Shown: piece by piece, positions 8,611 through 17,155 of the stretch
How the letters are laid out: every line of letters starts with the position of its first letter
Numbering within the stretch: position 1 is the stretch's first letter
Made by a program: the position numbers and the translations under genes
Notes under the pieces: generated by a model
Told to the model about the DNA's origin: nothing
Seen by the model: the letters and a program-made list of their open reading frames with translations, nothing else
Databases searched by the model: none
Origin: Billgrantia zhangzhouensis
GTDB taxonomy: Bacteria; Pseudomonadota; Gammaproteobacteria; Pseudomonadales; Halomonadaceae
Length of the DNA: 64,000 nt
Assembly (NCBI RefSeq): GCF_021404465.1
Contig: NZ_JABFTT010000007.1
Coordinates: 124,001 to 188,000, forward strand
Direction: 5' to 3'

Positions 8611-9471
8611 CTAGACGAAGTCGGGCGTCTCCTGCTGCGGCACCCCACCCAACGACTGTCCCATGCTGACCTTGGTCTTGGGCGTCAGGCTGGCATCGAA
8701 ATCGATCTTGCCGCCGAAGGCCAGCACCACCGTGGAGCCGAGCTTGAAGCGGCCCATCTCCTCGCCGCGCTCCAGGTGGATCGGCTGGTCGAAGCGAACT
8801 CGCTGCACCTGGCCTGAGAGCGGTGTGATCTGACCGGCCCATACCGTCTCGATGGCTGCCACGATCATCGCCCCGACGAGCACCACCGCCATGGGACCGT
8901 ATTCGGTATCGAAGTGGCACACCAAGCGCTCGTTGCGAGCGAACAGGTTGGGCACGTGGTCGGTGGTGGCCGAGTTGACCGAGAACAGCCGCCCCGGCAC
9001 GTAGACCATCTCGGTCAGGGTACCGGCCAGCGGCATGTGCACGCGATGGTAATCCTTGGGCGAGAGATAGACGTTGGCGTAGCTGCCGCCGCTGTATCGC
9101 CGTGCGGCCTCGGCGTCGCCGCCCAGCAGGTCGATCATCGAGAAGCGATGGCCCTTGGCCTGCAGCAGCTTGTTGGCCTCGACGGGGCCGAATTGGGACA
9201 GGTTGCCGTCGGCGGGGCACAGCAGGCCGTTGCCCAGGGGGCGGGCGTCCGGCTTCAGCTCGCGGGTGAAGAAGTCGTTGAAGGTAGCGTAGGCGGTGGG
9301 ATCCGGCTCGGCGGCCTCGCCCATGTCGACCTTGAACACCTTGATGAAGGCGCGGACCAGCGCATTCTTGAGCCAGGCGATGCGGGTTTCGGCAAGATAG
9401 CCCACCAGCCGCGAGAGCAGGTGGTGGGGGATCGGATACTGGATCAGCGCGAAGAACTTGGCGAGAGACAA
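8611..9471 (-). CDS. psd: Phosphatidylserine decarboxylase proenzyme
   Basis: A 286-residue membrane-associated proenzyme that makes phosphatidylethanolamine from phosphatidylserine. The self-cleavage motif LGST, which yields the pyruvoyl group, is in [10 protein letters not shown] about 45 residues from the end. The aspartate of [10 protein letters not shown] and the histidine of [10 protein letters not shown] complete the autoproteolytic triad. The conserved N-terminus [16 protein letters not shown] follows directly on a TTG at 9471. No ATG gives a reasonable start, so TTG is preferred over an upstream GTG. The open frame runs far upstream into the rhodanese gene, but that part is not Psd-like. 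The gene is downstream of the rhodanese gene on the same strand, across a structured 230-base gap. Confidence 0.93.
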   Translation of the reverse strand: MSLAKFFALIQYPIPHHLLSRLVGYLAETRIAWLKNALVRAFIKVFKVDMGEAAEPDPTAYATFNDFFTRELKPDARPLGNGLLCPADGNLSQFGPVEANKLLQAKGHRFSMIDLLGGDAEAARRYSGGSYANVYLSPKDYHRVHMPLAGTLTEMVYVPGRLFSVNSATTDHVPNLFARNERLVCHFDTEYGPMAVVLVGAMIVAAIETVWAGQITPLSGQVQRVRFDQPIHLERGEEMGRFKLGSTVVLAFGGKIDFDASLTPKTKVSMGQSLGGVPQQETPDFV

Positions 9472-9541
9472 GGTAATGGTTCCGTAGCGGTCTGGTTGAG
9501 TCACCCGGGCAAGGCGACTCGCGACAATCGGTGCCGAAACC

Positions 9542-9647
9542 CTGGCACTCGCGAGCCGAGTGACGCGCCGAGCAGGATCAAGGTCCCTCTTGCCTGCCCT
9601 AAATCGACATCCCTGTCGATTTGCGCTACTCGGCTCGCTCATGCCAG
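9542..9647. repeat. Nested palindrome with CAGGGATG hairpin (upstream of psd)
   Basis: The outer arms CTGGCACTCGCGAGCCGAGT (9542-9561) and ACTCGGCTCGCTCATGCCAG (9628-9647) pair at 17 of 20 positions, including 11 perfect inner bases. Inside lies a perfect hairpin, AAATCGACA-TCCC-TGTCGATTT (9601-9622). Read on the minus strand, the hairpin tip is CAGGGATG, the same tip seen in the element at 12309-12403. It sits between the rhodanese stop and the psd start. Confidence 0.65.
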
Positions 9648-9701
9648 CGGCCCCGCTAAGGTCGTGTCGTTGCCTGCCCGGTTGGCTGTCGTGTAGTTGG
9701 C

Positions 9702-10532
9702 TTACTTCTCTATCGGCGTATCGTCGCGATTGCCCCACTCCTTCCAGGAGCCGGGGTAGGCGCGGATATTGTCGAAGCCCAGTGCCTTGCCCACTAGCCA
9801 GGTGAAGCCGCTGCGATGGTGGCTCTGGCAGTGAGTGACCACTTCCATATCCGGCGTGAGCTCCAGTGCCTCGAGTTCGGTGACCAGTTCGGCGTAGTCG
9901 CGAATGCGCAGCGCACGCTCCTTGTCCATGGCCTCGGTCCACTCCATGTTGACCGCACCGGGGATGTGGCCGAGCTGCTTGTTCTCGCCTTTCTCGCCGC
10001 GATATTCGGCTGGCGAACGGGCATCCCAAATGGCAAAGCCCTTCTCACCCAGGCGTTCCTGTAGCTCCAGCCGGTCGATGGCAACTTGCGGATGCAGGAT
10101 CTCGGCCTCGTACTCGCTGGGCGTCGGCGAGGTCGGCTCATGGGAAACGGGCTGGCCGGCCTGGCGCCAAGCGTGGATGCCGCCGTTGAGATAGGAGTAG
10201 CGGGTATGGCCGATCAGTTCCAGGGTCCACAGCAAACGCCCGGCCCAGCCGCCGCCCTCGTCGTCATAGGCCACCACGTGGGTATCGCGGGTGAGTCCGA
10301 GCGACGAGAACAGCTGCGACAGCGCTTCCGGGCTCGGTACCTCGTTGGGCACCTGGCCCTCGCCGCGCAACAGGCGACGATGGTCGAGAAAGACTGCGCC
10401 GGGTACGTGCCCCTCCTGGTAGCTTTCGGTCTTGAGCGGCACATCGACGACCAAAAGCTGCGGATCTTCCAGATGCGCGGCGAGCTGTTCTGGCTCGACG
10501 ATCAGCGGTAGCAGATTCTCTTCGGAACTCAT
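9702..10532 (-). CDS. Thiosulfate sulfurtransferase, tandem rhodanese (RhdA-like)
   Basis: This 276-residue protein has two rhodanese domains. The N-terminal one (residues about 10-125; [19 protein letters not shown]) lacks the catalytic cysteine. The C-terminal one (about 155-270) has the active loop HCQSHHRSG, very close to the CQTHHRS loop of Azotobacter RhdA, which distinguishes it from mercaptopyruvate sulfurtransferases. It transfers sulfane sulfur from thiosulfate to acceptors such as cyanide or thiols in the cytoplasm. It is 30 bases downstream of rsgA on the same strand and upstream of psd, so it may be co-transcribed with rsgA. Confidence 0.9.
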   Translation of the reverse strand: MSSEENLLPLIVEPEQLAAHLEDPQLLVVDVPLKTESYQEGHVPGAVFLDHRRLLRGEGQVPNEVPSPEALSQLFSSLGLTRDTHVVAYDDEGGGWAGRLLWTLELIGHTRYSYLNGGIHAWRQAGQPVSHEPTSPTPSEYEAEILHPQVAIDRLELQERLGEKGFAIWDARSPAEYRGEKGENKQLGHIPGAVNMEWTEAMDKERALRIRDYAELVTELEALELTPDMEVVTHCQSHHRSGFTWLVGKALGFDNIRAYPGSWKEWGNRDDTPIEK

Positions 10533-10562
10533 GGTGCTCTCCTCGTTCTCGTTCGGGCCGAA

Positions 10563-11597
10563 TCAGGTCTCGCTGAGACTATCGACGATGTGGCGGTAGC
10601 TGGCAAAACGCTCGGGGTGGATATCGCCGCGTTCCACGGCTTCGAGCAGGGCGCAGCCCGGCTCCTGGCGATGGCGGCAGTCGCGGAAGCGGCAGCGACC
10701 CAGAAAGTCGCGAAACTCGATGAAGCCGTCGGCGATCTGCTGTTCATCCAGGTGAATCAGGCCGAATTCCCGAATACCTGGCGAGTCGATCAGCTCGGCG
10801 CCATCGGCGGCGGGCAGGGCGTACAGCCGCGCCGTGGTGGTGGTATGGGTGCCCTTGCGCGAGTCCTTCGACAGTTCGCCGATGCGCAGCGACTCGTCGG
10901 GCAGCAGGCGATCGATCAGTGACGACTTGCCCACGCCGCTCTGGCCGACGAACACCGAGGTACGCCCGGCCAGGCGAGCGAGCAAGTCGTCGAGCCCCGC
11001 TTCGCGGGCCGTGGTGGTGACCACCACCGGGTAGCCGAGTGCCTCGTAGCGTGCCAGTAGCGCCCGCAACTCGCCGCCGCTTTCGGGCAGCAGGTCGATC
11101 TTGTTGAGCACCAGTACCGGGGCAATGCCGGTGGCCTCGGCGGCGATCAGGTAGCGGTCGATCAGGTTGGTGTGCGGTGCCGGCTCCACGGCAAAGACGA
11201 TCAGGAGCTGGTCGATGTTGGCCGCCACCGGCTTGAGCTGGCCACGGGCGTCGGGGCGTTCCAGCACGTTCTGGCGCTCGCTGCGGGCCACCACCACGCC
11301 CTCGACCACGTTGCCCTCGGCATCCTGAGCCGCGCGCCAGGTGACCCGGTCGCCGGTGACCAACCCCTCGAGATTGGCGCGCAGGTGGCAGCGAACGCTG
11401 GTCGCGCTGTCGTCGCCCTGTACGTCCAGCGTGCGGCCATAATGCGCGATGACCCGGCCCGGTCGTTCGGGCCCATATTCGCCCGCGGCGAGCTTGTGAG
11501 AATCCTTGGCGTCGCGCTGCTCGGCGCGCCGAGACCGCTCGGCCTGTATCTTCTCGATTCGCCAGCGTTGCTGGCGACTCAGCTTGCGTTTGCTCAT
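10563..11597 (-). CDS. rsgA: Small ribosomal subunit biogenesis GTPase RsgA
   Basis: A 344-residue circularly permuted GTPase that matures the 30S subunit. The basic N-terminus (KRKLSRQQRWRIEKIQAER) is followed by an OB fold. The G motifs appear in permuted order: G4 VLNKIDLL near 160, G1 GQSGVGKSSL near 215, G3 DSPGIREFG near 263. The C-terminal zinc module is CRFRDCRHRQEPGC. The start at MSKRKLS is chosen because the frame extends upstream only as unrelated antisense to orn. It is divergent from orn across 88 bases, the common gammaproteobacterial arrangement. Confidence 0.96.
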   Translation of the reverse strand: MSKRKLSRQQRWRIEKIQAERSRRAEQRDAKDSHKLAAGEYGPERPGRVIAHYGRTLDVQGDDSATSVRCHLRANLEGLVTGDRVTWRAAQDAEGNVVEGVVVARSERQNVLERPDARGQLKPVAANIDQLLIVFAVEPAPHTNLIDRYLIAAEATGIAPVLVLNKIDLLPESGGELRALLARYEALGYPVVVTTTAREAGLDDLLARLAGRTSVFVGQSGVGKSSLIDRLLPDESLRIGELSKDSRKGTHTTTTARLYALPAADGAELIDSPGIREFGLIHLDEQQIADGFIEFRDFLGRCRFRDCRHRQEPGCALLEAVERGDIHPERFASYRHIVDSLSET

Positions 11598-11614
11598 GGG
11601 CGCCCGAAGATCGT

Positions 11615-11632
11615 TACAATGCTGGCATTGTA
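11615..11632. promoter_or_regulatory. Symmetrical divergent promoter core between rsgA and orn
   Basis: TACAATGC-TG-GCATTGTA is a perfect 8-bp inverted repeat in the rsgA/orn divergent gap. Each arm presents a good sigma-70 -10 box (TACAAT), one per strand. For rsgA a -35-like AGGACA lies 17 bases from its -10. No clear -35 is seen for orn. The arrangement predicts mutually exclusive initiation, or a dimeric regulator bound over both boxes. Confidence 0.45.
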
Positions 11633-11685
11633 CCCAGCGTGGCTCGGCCTGTCCTGCCGCGTCCTTCAACCCTGGAGCCTGACCC

Positions 11686-12270
11686 ATGCCCAACACTCCT
11701 GCGCCGCGCGAAGATCTGCTGGTGTGGATCGACCTCGAGATGACCGGGCTCGAGCCCGAGCGCGAGCGTATCATCGAGGTGGCCACCCTGATCACCGACA
11801 ATGACCTCAACCTCGTCGCCGAAGGGCCGGTGATCGTCGTGCACCAGCCCGATAGCCTGCTCGCCGCCATGGACGAGTGGAACCAGAAGACCCACGGCGA
11901 ATCGGGTCTGGTCGAACGGGTCAAGCAGAGCCGTATCGACACCGCCGAGGCCGAGCGGCAGACCCTCGAGTTCCTGAAGCGATACGTGGTGCCCGGCACC
12001 TCGCCCATGTGCGGCAACAGCGTGCACCAGGACCGGCGTTTCCTCGAACGCGAGATGCGCGAGCTGCTGGCGTTCTTCCACTATCGCAACCTGGACGTCT
12101 CCACCGTCAAGGAGCTGGCCAAGCGCTGGAACCCGGGGGCGCTGGCCGGCTTCAGCAAGCGCAATACCCACCAGGCGCTGGACGACATTCGCGAATCGCT
12201 GGCGGAGCTGGCGCACTACCGCGCTACCTTTCTGCGGCTGGCCGGCAGCGAACGCGACGAGGAGGAGTAG
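11686..12270 (+). CDS. orn: Oligoribonuclease
   Basis: A 194-residue DEDDh 3'-5' exonuclease that degrades two- to five-nucleotide RNAs, including pGpG from c-di-GMP turnover. Exo I is [19 protein letters not shown] (residues about 13-30), Exo II is [12 protein letters not shown] near 107, and Exo III is [10 protein letters not shown] near 160. Length is close to E. coli Orn (181). In a genome with a PilZ-regulated polysaccharide operon, pGpG removal is likely relevant to c-di-GMP signalling. It converges on queG with a structured element between them. Confidence 0.97.
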   Translation: MPNTPAPREDLLVWIDLEMTGLEPERERIIEVATLITDNDLNLVAEGPVIVVHQPDSLLAAMDEWNQKTHGESGLVERVKQSRIDTAEAERQTLEFLKRYVVPGTSPMCGNSVHQDRRFLEREMRELLAFFHYRNLDVSTVKELAKRWNPGALAGFSKRNTHQALDDIRESLAELAHYRATFLRLAGSERDEEE

Positions 12271-12308
12271 GGCAATACCTGGCTTGTGACACTTCGAGGT
12301 GAGCGGCG

Positions 12309-12403
12309 CCGGGGGCAGCTCGAAGAGGAGGTCCTTTTCCAGGGATGGAAAAGGTAGCGCCCAGGGATGGGTTTACAGCGCCTCCTCGCAGAGCTGTCCC
12401 CGG
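12309..12403. repeat. Nested palindrome with CAGGGATG hairpins (orn/queG gap)
   Basis: The outer arms CCGGGGGCAGCTCGAAGAGGAGG (12309-12331) and CCTCCTCGCAGAGCTGTCCCCGG (12381-12403) are imperfect inverted repeats; mismatches are one base in the GC block and a central triplet. Inside are a perfect hairpin CCTTTTCCA-GGGA-TGGAAAAGG (12333-12354) and a shorter CC-CAGGGATG-GG (12360-12371). Both have a CAGGGATG tip. It lies between convergent genes and may act as a bidirectional terminator or belong to a dispersed repeat family. Confidence 0.7.
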
Positions 12404-12426
12404 AAAAGCCGCGGTCCAGCCACCAA

Positions 12427-13527
12427 TCAGACGCTGGCGATGACCCTGCTACGCTTCACTCGCTGCCGTTCGAGCGCCCAGCGCACGTGCTCGCGTACCA
12501 GGTCGGAGGGGTAGGCGAGGCGGGCGCGTAGAGCTGCCTCCACGCCCTCGCTCCAGGGCGCGTTGCCCAGCCCCACCGCCAGGTTGCGCAGCCAGCGCTC
12601 ATAGCCGATGCGGTGGATCGGGCTGCCGGCGGTCTTGTCGAGAAACTCCTCCTCGCCCCAGGCGAACAGCGACACCAGGCTGGCTCGATCCAGATCATGG
12701 CGCGGGGCGAAGTCATCCTCCGCCGTGGCACGGGCAAAGCGGGTGAAAGGGCAGACCAGTTGGCAGTCGTCGCAGCCGAATACACGGTTGCCCATGGCCT
12801 CGCGAAAGCGCTCGGGTATGCTGCCGAACAGCTCGATGGTGAGGTAGGAGATACAGGCGCGGGAGTCGACCACCCTGTCTTCGACGATGGCCCCGGTGGG
12901 GCAGGCCGTGCGACAGGCGCTGCAACTGCCGCAGTGCTCGCTGTCGAAGGAAGGATCGACGGGCAGCGGCAGGTCGACGTAGAGTTCTCCGAGAAAGAAC
13001 AGCGAGCCTGCCCGAGGGTTGAGCAGCATGGCGTTCTTGCCCACCCAGCCGAGCCCGGCCTTGCGCGCCAGGGCGCGCTCCATCACCGGCGCCGAGTCGA
13101 CGAAGGCGCGGTAGCCGAATGGACCGATGCGTTCCTCGATCCATTTGGCCAGGGTGGCCAGGCGCTTGCGCATCAGCTTGTGGTAGTCGCGACCTACTGC
13201 ATAGCGCGAAACATAGGCTGTCTGCGGCTGGCCAAGTACCTTGGCGTTCTCGACTTCGGCAGGCAGGTAGTCCAGGCGCACGCTGATCACACGCAGGGTG
13301 CCGGGTACCAGCTCCTCCGGGCGAGTGCGCTTGGTACCGTGCTTGGCCATGAAGGTCATTTCACCGTGGTAGCCGGCATCGAGCCAGCGCTGCAGATGCA
13401 GCTCGTCCTCGGCCAGGTCGACGTCGGCGATGCCCACCTGCTGGAAGCCAAGCTCACGGCCCCAGGTCTTGATGGTGGCGGCGAGCTCGACCAGCGCGTT
13501 GTCGTCCAGGGTCACGGGGAGAGTCAT
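12427..13527 (-). CDS. queG: Epoxyqueuosine reductase
   Basis: A 366-residue cobalamin and iron-sulfur enzyme that reduces epoxyqueuosine to queuosine in tRNA, the last step of the Q34 modification. Two 4Fe-4S motifs are present: CGSCSACRTACPTGAI near residue 195 and, further on, a second set including CDDCQLVCPF near 245. The C-terminal HEAT-like part (YERWLRNLAVGLGNAPW) is also typical. The ATG at 13527 (MTLPVTLDD) is preferred to a start nine codons upstream. It is divergent from nnr. Confidence 0.95.
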   Translation of the reverse strand: MTLPVTLDDNALVELAATIKTWGRELGFQQVGIADVDLAEDELHLQRWLDAGYHGEMTFMAKHGTKRTRPEELVPGTLRVISVRLDYLPAEVENAKVLGQPQTAYVSRYAVGRDYHKLMRKRLATLAKWIEERIGPFGYRAFVDSAPVMERALARKAGLGWVGKNAMLLNPRAGSLFFLGELYVDLPLPVDPSFDSEHCGSCSACRTACPTGAIVEDRVVDSRACISYLTIELFGSIPERFREAMGNRVFGCDDCQLVCPFTRFARATAEDDFAPRHDLDRASLVSLFAWGEEEFLDKTAGSPIHRIGYERWLRNLAVGLGNAPWSEGVEAALRARLAYPSDLVREHVRWALERQRVKRSRVIASV

Positions 13528-13626
13528 GATCGAGAAAAAACCGGGCAAAAACACAGCGGGGGATTGGCGTCGGCGACGTGACGCTTAAACTCCCATGATA
13601 AAGCAATGCCGGCAGGGAGACACCGG

Positions 13627-15171
13627 ATGTCTGGCAATCGTTCCGATCAAGAACAGGTGGCGCTGCGTCCACTGTACCGTGCCGATCAGGTCCGTGAACT
13701 CGATCGGCGCACCATCGCCGCCGGGATCGAAGGCTTCGCGCTGATGCAGCGGGCGGCCACGGCGGCCTGGCAGAGCCTCAGGGCGGGCTGGCCCGGGGTG
13801 AAGCGCATTAGCGTGCTGTGTGGCGGTGGCAACAACGGCGGCGATGGCCATGTGTTGGCCGCGCTGGCGGCGGTGACGGGCGTCGAGGTGCAGCGCATTG
13901 CACTGAAGCCGCCGAGGACGCTCAAGGGCGATGCGGCGCGCGCTGCTGAAATGGCCACCGCTGCAGGCGTGGGCCTCGAGCCATGGCGCAAGGGGATCGA
14001 GTTTTCCGGTGAGGTGATCGTCGACGCCATGCTTGGTACCGGCCTCACCGGCGAGGTGCGTGGTGAGTTCCGCGAGGCCATCGAGGCCGTCAATGCCAGC
14101 GGCCTGCCGGTGCTGGCCATCGACATCCCGTCGGGACTGGCCGCCGATACCGGGGCGGAGCTCGGCGTGGCGGTACGTGCGACACGTACGGTGACCTTCA
14201 TCGGCGACAAGGTCGGCCTGCACACCGGGCGCGCTCCCGCATGTACCGGCGAGGTCCACTTTCGTCCCCTGGGCGTCGATGCGCGGCGCCATGCCGATCT
14301 GGCGCCGGTTGCCGAGCTGCTGGACAAGATCTTGCTCGAGGTGTGGTTGCCGCCCCGCTCGCGTGATGCCCACAAGGGTGGCATGGGGCACGTGCTGGTA
14401 CTGGGTGGGGCGCCGGGCTTCGGCGGTGCGGCGTTGCTCGCCAGCGAGACAGCGGCGCGCCTGGGCGCCGGCAAGATCAGCTTGGCCACGGCGCCGGAAC
14501 ATGTCACGGCCTGCCTCACCTACCGGCCCGAGGTGATGGTGCACGGCTTGCGCGGGGCCGCCGAGCTTGGCGAGCTTCCCAGCAGGGCCGATGTGCTGGT
14601 GGTCGGCCCCGGACTGGGGCTGGGCGCCTGGGGGCAGGGCATGCTGCAGGCGGCACTGGCCGAGCCGAAGCCGCTGGTGGTGGACGCCGATGGTCTCAAT
14701 CTGCTGGCGACGCGCTTCCCGGGGCTGCGGCGCGACGACTGGGTCCTCACGCCGCATCCCGGTGAGGCGGGACGGCTGCTGGGCTGCAGCACGGCGGAGG
14801 TGGAGGCCGACCGGCCCGCGGCGGCACGCGAACTGCAGCAAAGCCGCGGCGGCGTGGTCGTGCTGAAGGGCGCCGGCAGCCTGGTGGCGGGGCCGGCGGA
14901 TATGGCGGTGTGTCCCTACGGCAACCCGGGCATGGCGTCCGGCGGTATGGGCGATGTGCTGTCGGGCATTCTCGGGGCGCTGCTGGCCCAAGGGTTGCCT
15001 CTCGAGACGGCGGCCCGGCTGGGTGTCATGGTGCACGCCATGGCGGCGGACATGGCGGTGCGCGACGCGGGCGAGCGTGGCCTGCTGGCTGCCGATCTGG
15101 CATCCTATGCCCGAGTCATTGTCAACCCCGGTTTCGAGCCGGGACTTCATCCGCTGGCAGGGGGCCATTGA
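13627..15171 (+). CDS. nnr: Bifunctional NAD(P)H-hydrate repair enzyme (epimerase + dehydratase)
   Basis: A 514-residue fusion. The N-terminal NnrE/YjeF_N epimerase (about 1-215) has LCGGGNNGGDGHV and DAMLGTGLTGEVRG. The C-terminal NnrD ADP-dependent dehydratase (about 230-505) has KGGMGHVLVLGG, LTPHPGEAGRLL and the ribokinase-like GMASGGMGDVLSG. It repairs damaged NADHX and NADPHX in the cytoplasm. A start seven codons upstream (MPAGRHR) is also open; MSGNRSDQE is closer to the family start. It overlaps tsaE in TGATG, so the two are translationally coupled. Confidence 0.95.
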   Translation: MSGNRSDQEQVALRPLYRADQVRELDRRTIAAGIEGFALMQRAATAAWQSLRAGWPGVKRISVLCGGGNNGGDGHVLAALAAVTGVEVQRIALKPPRTLKGDAARAAEMATAAGVGLEPWRKGIEFSGEVIVDAMLGTGLTGEVRGEFREAIEAVNASGLPVLAIDIPSGLAADTGAELGVAVRATRTVTFIGDKVGLHTGRAPACTGEVHFRPLGVDARRHADLAPVAELLDKILLEVWLPPRSRDAHKGGMGHVLVLGGAPGFGGAALLASETAARLGAGKISLATAPEHVTACLTYRPEVMVHGLRGAAELGELPSRADVLVVGPGLGLGAWGQGMLQAALAEPKPLVVDADGLNLLATRFPGLRRDDWVLTPHPGEAGRLLGCSTAEVEADRPAAARELQQSRGGVVVLKGAGSLVAGPADMAVCPYGNPGMASGGMGDVLSGILGALLAQGLPLETAARLGVMVHAMAADMAVRDAGERGLLAADLASYARVIVNPGFEPGLHPLAGGH

Positions 15172-15671
15172 TGCGCATACGACTCGTCGACGAAGAACGC
15201 CAGGTCGTCTTCGGGCAGCGCCTGGGCAAGGCTCTCGAGGGGCGAGGGCGCATTTATCTCGAAGGAGAGCTGGGAGCGGGCAAGACCACCTTGACCCGTG
15301 GCATCCTGCGCGCCCTGGGACATGCCGGCGCGGTCAAGAGCCCGACCTATACGCTGGTCGAGCCCTACGAGCTCGGTGAGCGGCAGGTCTACCATTTCGA
15401 CCTCTACCGCCTGGGCGACCCGGAGGAACTGGAGTTCATCGGTGGCCGGGACCTCTTCGCCGCCGACGCCCTGTGTATCGTCGAATGGCCGAGCCGGGGC
15501 GAAGGCTGGCTGCCACCACCTGATGTGGCCGTCGTCCTGTCGCTGTGCGAGAGCGGCCGCGAGGCGCTGCTCGAGACACATACCGAGCATGGCCGATTGG
15601 TACTGAATACGCTGGCTCGGGATGCCGATATGGCCGACATGATCAGTAATGAAGAGCGTGAAACGCCGTGA
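15171..15671 (+). CDS. tsaE: tRNA t6A synthesis ATPase TsaE
   Basis: A 166-residue P-loop protein with Walker A GELGAGKTTLTRG near residue 33, followed by VKSPTYTLVEPYE and the DLYRLGDPEELEFIG segment that defines the family. TsaE drives turnover of the TsaBD complex that puts threonylcarbamoyl on A37 of ANN-decoding tRNAs. Its ATG overlaps the nnr stop by one base, and its own TGA overlaps the amiB start. The nnr-tsaE-amiB-mutL-miaA-hfq order is classic for gammaproteobacteria. Confidence 0.96.
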   Translation: MRIRLVDEERQVVFGQRLGKALEGRGRIYLEGELGAGKTTLTRGILRALGHAGAVKSPTYTLVEPYELGERQVYHFDLYRLGDPEELEFIGGRDLFAADALCIVEWPSRGEGWLPPPDVAVVLSLCESGREALLETHTEHGRLVLNTLARDADMADMISNEERETP

Positions 15672-17155
15672 TGATATCCCGCTTCCTGTCCAGGTACCGT
15701 TGCGGTGGGCTGGCTGACCGTTGGCGCAACTGCATGGTATTGCTGTTGTCGCTCTGTTTTACCCTGCCTGCCCAGGCGGCCGAGGTCGATAACATTCGCC
15801 TGTGGGCGGCGCCGGACCATGCGCGCCTGGTGTTTGACCTCTCCACCCACGCCGAGGCCAACGTCTTCACCCTGGACGGCCCGAGGCGCCTGGTGATCGA
15901 TCTCGACCAGAGTCGCCTAAATACCGACCTGGCGAGTCTCAATCTGGATGGCAGCGCCATCACCGCCGTGCGCAGTGGCGTGCGTGATGGCAGCGGGTTA
16001 CGGGTGGTGCTGGAACTCTCGCGCGAGGTTGAGCCGCGCCATTTCACCCTGCCGCCCAACGACCAGTATGGCCACCGCCTGGTGGTCGACATGGAGTATC
16101 CCGGCGAGAGCGCGGTGCAGAACCCCATCGATCCGATCGAAGCGATGATCCGCGAGCAGGAGATCGCCGCCAATCGGCACCGCAGCAGCGGAGCCGCCGA
16201 GGCGGATGCACCGCACATCGATCCCGAGGTGGTAGCGCAGCAGCCGGCGGCACCGCATCCGCGCCGCGACATCATCATTGCCATTGACCCCGGCCATGGT
16301 GGCGAAGATCCCGGCGCCATCGGCCCCGGTGGTACCCGGGAGAAGGATGTGGTGATGGAGATCAGTCGTCGCCTGCAGCGCCTGGTCGACAATACCGAAG
16401 GCTTCCGCGCGGTGATGATCCGTGATGGCGATTATTATATCGGGTTGCGCCAGCGTACCCGTATTGCTCGGGAGCAGAAGGCCGACTTCTTTGTCTCCAT
16501 CCATGCCGATGCCTTCACCAGCCCGCGCCCCAACGGCAGCTCCGTTTATGCGCTGTCTCAGCGTGGTGCCACGTCGGAGACCGCCCAGTGGCTAGCGGCC
16601 AGCGAGAATCAGGCCGACCTGATCGGCGGCGTGGACGGCAACCTCTCGCTCAATGACAAGGACGAGGTGCTGCGTGGCGTATTGCTCGACCTGACCATGA
16701 CCGCCACCCTCAACGATTCCCTGGCCATCGGAGGGCAGGTGCTCGACCAGTTGGGGCGGGTCAACCGCCTGCACAAGTCGCGGGTGGAGCAGGCCGGCTT
16801 CATGGTCTTGAAGTCGCCCGACATTCCCTCGCTGCTGATCGAGACGGGGTTCATCTCCAACCCCGACGAGGAGCGTCGCCTGCGCGACTCGGGTCATCAG
16901 CAGCGGTTGGCGGAATCGATCTTCTCGGGGATACGCGCCCACTTCCACACCAACCCGCCGCCGGCCAGCCTGCTGGCCTGGCAGCGCGACAACCAGCGTA
17001 CGCCCTCCGGCAACGAGTACCGTATCCAGCCGGGCGACACCCTGTCGCAGATCGCCGCCAGGCATGGCGTGCCGGTGGCGCAGCTCAAGCAGGCCAATGA
17101 ACTCAATGGCGACGTGATACGCGTCGGACAGGTACTACGGATTCCCCGCTCATGA
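15671..17155 (+). CDS. amiB: N-acetylmuramoyl-L-alanine amidase with AMIN and LysM domains
   Basis: A periplasmic cell-division amidase of about 494 residues. A signal peptide ([16 protein letters not shown], cleavage near AQA-AEV) is followed by a septum-targeting AMIN domain (about 40-150). The Amidase_3 domain carries the zinc ligands in [20 protein letters not shown] and VSIHADAF and the catalytic glutamate in [12 protein letters not shown]-terminal LysM repeat ([17 protein letters not shown]) binds peptidoglycan. Amidases of this class split septal peptidoglycan after activation by an EnvC-type protein. The ATG at 15671 overlaps the tsaE stop; a GTG one codon earlier is also possible. 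Confidence 0.95.
   Translation: MISRFLSRYRCGGLADRWRNCMVLLLSLCFTLPAQAAEVDNIRLWAAPDHARLVFDLSTHAEANVFTLDGPRRLVIDLDQSRLNTDLASLNLDGSAITAVRSGVRDGSGLRVVLELSREVEPRHFTLPPNDQYGHRLVVDMEYPGESAVQNPIDPIEAMIREQEIAANRHRSSGAAEADAPHIDPEVVAQQPAAPHPRRDIIIAIDPGHGGEDPGAIGPGGTREKDVVMEISRRLQRLVDNTEGFRAVMIRDGDYYIGLRQRTRIAREQKADFFVSIHADAFTSPRPNGSSVYALSQRGATSETAQWLAASENQADLIGGVDGNLSLNDKDEVLRGVLLDLTMTATLNDSLAIGGQVLDQLGRVNRLHKSRVEQAGFMVLKSPDIPSLLIETGFISNPDEERRLRDSGHQQRLAESIFSGIRAHFHTNPPPASLLAWQRDNQRTPSGNEYRIQPGDTLSQIAARHGVPVAQLKQANELNGDVIRVGQVLRIPRS

Noticed and set aside
9472..10029. N-terminal extension of psd into the rhodanese gene
   Set aside because: The frame is open but lacks Psd similarity before [10 protein letters not shown]. 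It is antisense-like composition and contains the nested palindrome.
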